Shown here piece by piece: positions 6,401 through 6,986 of a DNA stretch of 6,986 nt. The DNA is from an uncultured Bacilli bacterium (GTDB taxonomy: Bacteria > Bacillota_I > Bacilli_A > RF39 > UBA660). Both the position numbers and the translations under genes were made by a program. The stretch is taken from positions 1 through 6,986 of the forward strand of contig CANQZH010000063.1 of assembly GCA_947628245.1 (NCBI GenBank), given 5' to 3'. Under the pieces are notes generated by a model, which was not told the origin of the DNA, made no database searches, and saw nothing but the letters and a program-made list of their open reading frames with translations. The stretch's first letter is position 1. The number at the start of each line of letters is the position of its first letter.

Positions 6401-6427
6401 AAAAAAACATCTTAAATTAAGACGTTT
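6401..6427 (-). terminator. Weak hairpin and T-run between secG and rnr
   Basis: On the minus strand AAACGTCTTAA (6427-6417) can pair with TTAAGATGTTT (6415-6405) with one G-U pair. The innermost pairs must open to form a loop. A seven-T run (6407-6401) follows. The stem is A/U-rich with two G-C pairs, so it should be leaky. The 5' arm overlaps the secG stop codon. It probably lowers, rather than blocks, transcription into rnr-smpB. Confidence 0.5.
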
Positions 6428-6644
6428 AAATTAAGAACAACGCTAAAGAAATAACCATAAATAATATTCCTAATAACATTGTTAATCTAGATATAAATAA
6501 TTCTAATCCTCTTTCTTTAACATTGCCAAATAATCTTTCATTATTTCCAGATATAATTTGACCAGCATCACTAGCTTTATTACTTTGTAATAAAACAATA
6601 GCAATTAAGAAAATAGATACAATAAGTAAAATAGTTTCTAGCAT
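6426..6644 (-). CDS. secG: Protein-export membrane protein SecG
   Basis: SecG is the small accessory subunit of the SecYEG translocon that helps preprotein movement through the membrane. The 72-residue protein has two membrane helices (about 3-20 and 51-72) joined by a cytoplasmic loop. Family features are VLLQSNKASDAG (17-28) and the loop stretch RLFGNVKERGLELFISRLT (37-55). The reading frame extends upstream to 6707, but that extension lies over the promoter. The ATG at 6644 has GGAGG six bases ahead, so I start there. Proximity to rnr-smpB is the conserved Firmicute arrangement. The length agrees with the family's usual 70-80 residues. I am confident of the identity despite the small size. 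Confidence 0.93.
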   Translation of the reverse strand: MLETILLIVSIFLIAIVLLQSNKASDAGQIISGNNERLFGNVKERGLELFISRLTMLLGILFMVISLALFLI

Positions 6645-6650
6645 AATACG

Positions 6651-6655
6651 CCTCC
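6651..6655 (-). promoter_or_regulatory. Ribosome binding site that sets the secG start
   Basis: GGAGG on the minus strand lies six bases before the ATG at 6644. This fixes the N-terminus at MLETILL and removes the 21 preceding in-frame codons, which include promoter sequence. Confidence 0.85.
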
Positions 6656-6667
6656 AATACAAGCAAT

Positions 6668-6696
6668 AATTTACCATAAATAAAAGAAAATAGCAA
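6668..6696 (-). promoter_or_regulatory. Promoter of secG
   Basis: TTGCTA (6696-6691, four of six for -35) and TAAATT (6673-6668, four of six for -10) are separated by exactly 17 bases. TGG immediately before the -10 makes it an extended -10. Transcription would start near 6661, just ahead of the ribosome binding site. A 10-bp direct repeat, AGCAATAATT on the plus strand at 6662-6671 and 6692-6701, overlaps both promoter boxes; it may be chance. Confidence 0.55.
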
Positions 6697-6714
6697 TAAT
6701 TAAACAATTAAAGT

Positions 6715-6742
6715 AAAAAAACTTGCATACTGCAATTTTTTT
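6715..6742 (-). terminator. Hairpin terminator of the Rpn-family gene, possibly bidirectional
   Basis: On the minus strand TTGCA, loop GTA and TGCAA form a tight five-pair stem. It is extended by an A7 tract (6742-6736) pairing with a T7 tract (6721-6715), with one G bulged. The T7 serves as the termination run. Because T7 also follows the hairpin on the plus strand, it could terminate in both directions, though no plus-strand gene is seen to need it. It overlaps the stop codon of the Rpn gene (6743-6741). Confidence 0.75.
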
Positions 6743-6986
6743 ATTTTAAATTTTCAACTTCATTTTTAGATAATCCAGTTAAATCGATAATGTCTTCTAT
6801 GGAGTCACCACGATTTAACATTTTTTTAGCTATTTCAATAATGCCTTCTTTACGTGCCAAATTTAATTCTGTATTCTTTTGAAATTTTAAATCATCTTCG
6901 TAGCTTAAAAAACTGACAAAATTTTTATCTTGATTTAATTTTTTGATTTTACTTTTTAATTTTTTCACAAAAGCATCATCCTCTTT
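6741..6986 (-). CDS. C-terminal part of an Rpn-family PD-(D/E)XK nuclease/transposase-like protein, cut by the window edge
   Basis: Eighty-one codons plus a TAA stop are visible and the frame is open to 6986, so the gene begins to the right of the window. The visible part starts KEDDAFVKKLKSKIKKL, is very lysine-rich and helical, and ends with the typical family tail. In that tail LARKEGIIEIAKKMLNRG is followed by a small helix-turn-helix-like DSIEDIIDLTGLSKNEV. These features match the C-termini of Rpn (transposase_31/PDDEXK_2) proteins, RecA-independent DNases first described as recombination-promoting nucleases. The catalytic domain would be off-window. The in-frame GTG at 6968 is not the gene start but could be an internal start. 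The gene ends in its own terminator, 97 bp before secG. It appears to be an accessory gene beside conserved housekeeping genes. Confidence 0.8.
   Translation of the reverse strand, partial: KEDDAFVKKLKSKIKKLNQDKNFVSFLSYEDDLKFQKNTELNLARKEGIIEIAKKMLNRGDSIEDIIDLTGLSKNEVENLK

Noticed and set aside
6645..6707. N-terminal extension of SecG by 21 residues
   Set aside because: It covers the promoter and ribosome binding site; SecG begins at MLETILL with GGAGG six bases upstream.
1..6986. CRISPR array, insertion sequence ends, tRNA or rRNA genes, plus-strand genes
   Set aside because: No spaced repeat array of CRISPR type, no terminal inverted repeats around the accessory genes, no tRNA-like sequence, and no plus-strand reading frame with a ribosome binding site was found.

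Overview
The window is a compact stretch of a very AT-rich bacterial chromosome. Every gene I can support lies on the minus strand. Gene content (cdaA-cdaR, secG-rnr-smpB), strong AGGAGG-type ribosome binding sites, TATAAT-type promoters and the protein sequences point to a low-GC Firmicute, most likely a Bacilli/Mollicutes-related lineage (RF39-like or Erysipelotrichia-like). That placement is inference. The standard genetic code is used: Trp is read from TGG, and TAA and TAG are the stops seen.

In the direction of transcription (right to left), the window opens with the C-terminal 81 codons of an Rpn-family PD-(D/E)XK nuclease/transposase-like gene cut by the right edge, closed by a hairpin terminator. 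Then come secG (Sec translocon subunit, with its own extended -10 promoter), a weak terminator, rnr (RNase R) and smpB (tmRNA partner), which overlaps the end of rnr. RNase R and SmpB work together in ribosome rescue and decay of faulty mRNA. The secG-rnr-smpB order is the classical Firmicute arrangement, but no ssrA (tmRNA) follows here. Instead there is an AAA_14/DUF4143 ATPase-nuclease gene whose promoter carries three copies of a 23-bp repeat. Next is the cdaA-cdaR pair (membrane diadenylate cyclase and its YbbR regulator, c-di-AMP synthesis), with its own promoter and a strong terminator overlapping the cdaR stop codon.

The left end (1-217) is non-coding apart from a probable start codon at 4-2. 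It holds what I consider the most interesting signal: a minus-strand promoter (TTGACA ... TGC-TATACT) whose 19-nt spacer contains an uninterrupted run of nine G. It is followed by a well-placed ribosome binding site and an ATG at the very edge. A G-run between -35 and -10 is the layout of slipped-strand, phase-variable promoters, so the gene just outside the window is a candidate for ON/OFF or graded switching.

Four ORF starts were moved from the longest possible reading frame to the start supported by a ribosome binding site: DUF4143 at 3730, smpB at 4261, rnr at 6362 and secG at 6644. The Rpn gene is open to the right edge, so the GTG at 6968 is not its true start, though it may be an internal one.
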